NCBI GenBank assembly: GCA_017860395.1 | Contig: JAGDMC010000076.1 | Location: 1 to 6,808 of the forward strand | Source of the DNA: Bacteroidota bacterium | GTDB taxonomy: Bacteria; Bacteroidota; Bacteroidia; Bacteroidales; UBA932 | Length of the DNA stretch: 6,808 nt | Direction: 5' to 3' | In this document: piece after piece, positions 5,673-6,808 of the stretch | How the letters are laid out: each line of letters starts with the position of its first letter | How positions within the stretch are numbered: the stretch's first letter is position 1 | Notes under the pieces: model-generated | What the model saw: only the letters and a program-made list of their open reading frames with translations | What the model was told of the DNA's origin: nothing | Database searches by the model: none | Made by a program: the position numbers and the translations under genes

Positions 5673-6808
5673 ATGAAAAAAGTAAATGCATTATTGTTAA
5701 GTCTTCTATGCTTCAGCGCGGTTTTTGCGCAAAACGCAAAACCTGAGGCTTATAAATTTTCTACAATTGTCAAACACGCTGCAACTCCTGTCAAGAATCA
5801 GGCAGTTACCGGAACATGCTGGTCTTTTGCTACAACATCTTTTCTTGAATCGGAGCTTCTGAGAATGGGAAAAGGAGAGTATGACCTCTCGGAAATGCAT
5901 ACTGTAAGATATAATTACATCAACCGGATAAATGACAATTTCACAAAAGCCGGAAAGGGAAATCTTGGTGAGGGCAGTTTGTCGCATATGCTTATAAAGA
6001 TTGTTAAAGAACATGGTATGGTCCCGGATGAGGTATACGATGGCATAAATTATAACTCCAAAACACACAATCATACAGAACTGAACAGTTTTGTCAACGC
6101 AATAGCTTCGACTCCTGTTGCTCTTAAAAACAAAAGTCCCGAATACGAAAAACTTGTAAACAGTTTACTTGATATCTATCTTGGAACAGTTCCAACAGAT
6201 TTTGTTCATAAAGGCAAGAATTTCACACCTGTAACATTTTTCAGCAGTCTAAAAATTAACCTTGACGATTATGTCGAGATTACAAGTTTCTCCCACCACC
6301 CCTATTATTCAAAATTTGGTCTTGAGATTCCCGATAACTGGGACTCAGGTAATTTCTATAACATACCGCTGGATGAATTTATGCAGGTAATTGATTATGC
6401 TCTCAAAAATGGCCATACCGTATGCTGGGACGGCGATATGAGCGAAAAGAGCTATTCAGACAGAATGGGAATTGCAGTAAATGCCGCAAAAGAGGAGCTG
6501 GAAAATGAGAAAGGGAAAGAGCTTTCATTCGCAAAAGTATATAAAGAGGACGGAGTCACTCAGGAGAGCAGGCAAAAGGGGTTTGAATCCAATGCGACCA
6601 CCGACGACCATCTGATGCACATAATAGGGCTTGCAAAAGATGAAAAAGGCACAACTTATTACATTGTAAAGAACTCTTGGAAGCCGGAAATTAATCGGTT
6701 TGGCGGATATAACTATCTATCCGAAAATTATGTGAAAGCAAAAACAATATCTATTCTGGTGCACAAGAGCGCAATTCCAAAAAATATCCGCGAAAAACTG
6801 AATTTATA
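5673..6808 (+). CDS. Exported C1-family cysteine peptidase, bleomycin hydrolase/aminopeptidase C type (3' end cut by window)
   Basis: The frame opens at ATG 5673 and runs 378 codons to the window edge. Residues 1-19 form a signal peptide (MKKVNALLLSLLCFSAVFA, cleavage before QNAK), so the enzyme acts in the periplasm or outside, unlike the classical cytosolic PepC. The papain-fold active site is complete: Q43 (oxyanion hole) and C49 in VKNQAVTGTCWSFA, H313 in TTDDHLMHIIG, and N334 in YIVKNSWKPE. About 264 residues separate Cys and His, far more than in papain and as expected for the bleomycin hydrolase branch, whose members form hexameric barrels and trim peptides from the N-terminus. DHLM replaces the usual THAM around the histidine. 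The last residues seen, IPKNIREKLNL, look like the usual end of such proteins, so only a few codons are probably missing. The ankyrin gene stops 10 bp upstream, so the two are likely one transcript. The exact substrate is unknown. Confidence 0.92.
   Translation, partial: MKKVNALLLSLLCFSAVFAQNAKPEAYKFSTIVKHAATPVKNQAVTGTCWSFATTSFLESELLRMGKGEYDLSEMHTVRYNYINRINDNFTKAGKGNLGEGSLSHMLIKIVKEHGMVPDEVYDGINYNSKTHNHTELNSFVNAIASTPVALKNKSPEYEKLVNSLLDIYLGTVPTDFVHKGKNFTPVTFFSSLKINLDDYVEITSFSHHPYYSKFGLEIPDNWDSGNFYNIPLDEFMQVIDYALKNGHTVCWDGDMSEKSYSDRMGIAVNAAKEELENEKGKELSFAKVYKEDGVTQESRQKGFESNATTDDHLMHIIGLAKDEKGTTYYIVKNSWKPEINRFGGYNYLSENYVKAKTISILVHKSAIPKNIREKLNL

Noticed and set aside
5706..6074. Minus-strand open frame of 122 codons across the peptidase gene
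   Set aside because: The plus-strand frame has a full catalytic set and signal peptide; the antisense frame is rich in Cys and Arg and resembles nothing known.

Overview
The window looks like part of a Bacteroidota chromosome. The DNA is AT-rich. Most genes lack a Shine-Dalgarno sequence. One promoter fits the Bacteroidota pattern TTG-N17-23-TAnnTTTG, and the proteins resemble conserved Bacteroidota families. I see no RNA gene, CRISPR array, insertion sequence or sign of recent transfer. A genus cannot be named from this sequence.

Left half (1-3615, all minus strand, read right to left). An MBOAT-family acyltransferase (3615-2161) is followed after 10 bp by a membrane-anchored SGNH-like protein (2150-1239). 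Together they resemble an alginate- or teichoic-acid-type pair that moves acyl groups across the membrane onto an envelope polymer. A second unit follows: a six-helix membrane protein of unknown function (1200-574), a winged-helix regulator whose GTG start overlaps the membrane protein's stop (577-272), and the N-terminus of an unrecognised protein that leaves the window (198 to <1). A Bacteroidota-type promoter lies in the 3' end of the SGNH gene, just upstream of the membrane protein.

Right half (3616-6808, plus strand). A 142-bp divergent intergenic region separates the acyltransferase from two plus-strand genes. The first is an exported ankyrin-repeat protein with about 14 repeats and a C-terminal beta-rich domain (3758-5662). 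The second, 10 bp downstream, is an exported papain-fold cysteine peptidase of the bleomycin hydrolase/aminopeptidase C type (5673 to >6808), probably cut only a few codons before its end. The spacing and matching export signals suggest that the two act in the same compartment and perhaps bind each other.

The two observations most worth following are (1) a pair of near-identical 17-bp inverted repeats, one before the membrane-protein gene and one before the partial gene, which are candidate operators for the winged-helix regulator encoded between them, and (2) the two-gene unit of exported ankyrin scaffold and cysteine peptidase.
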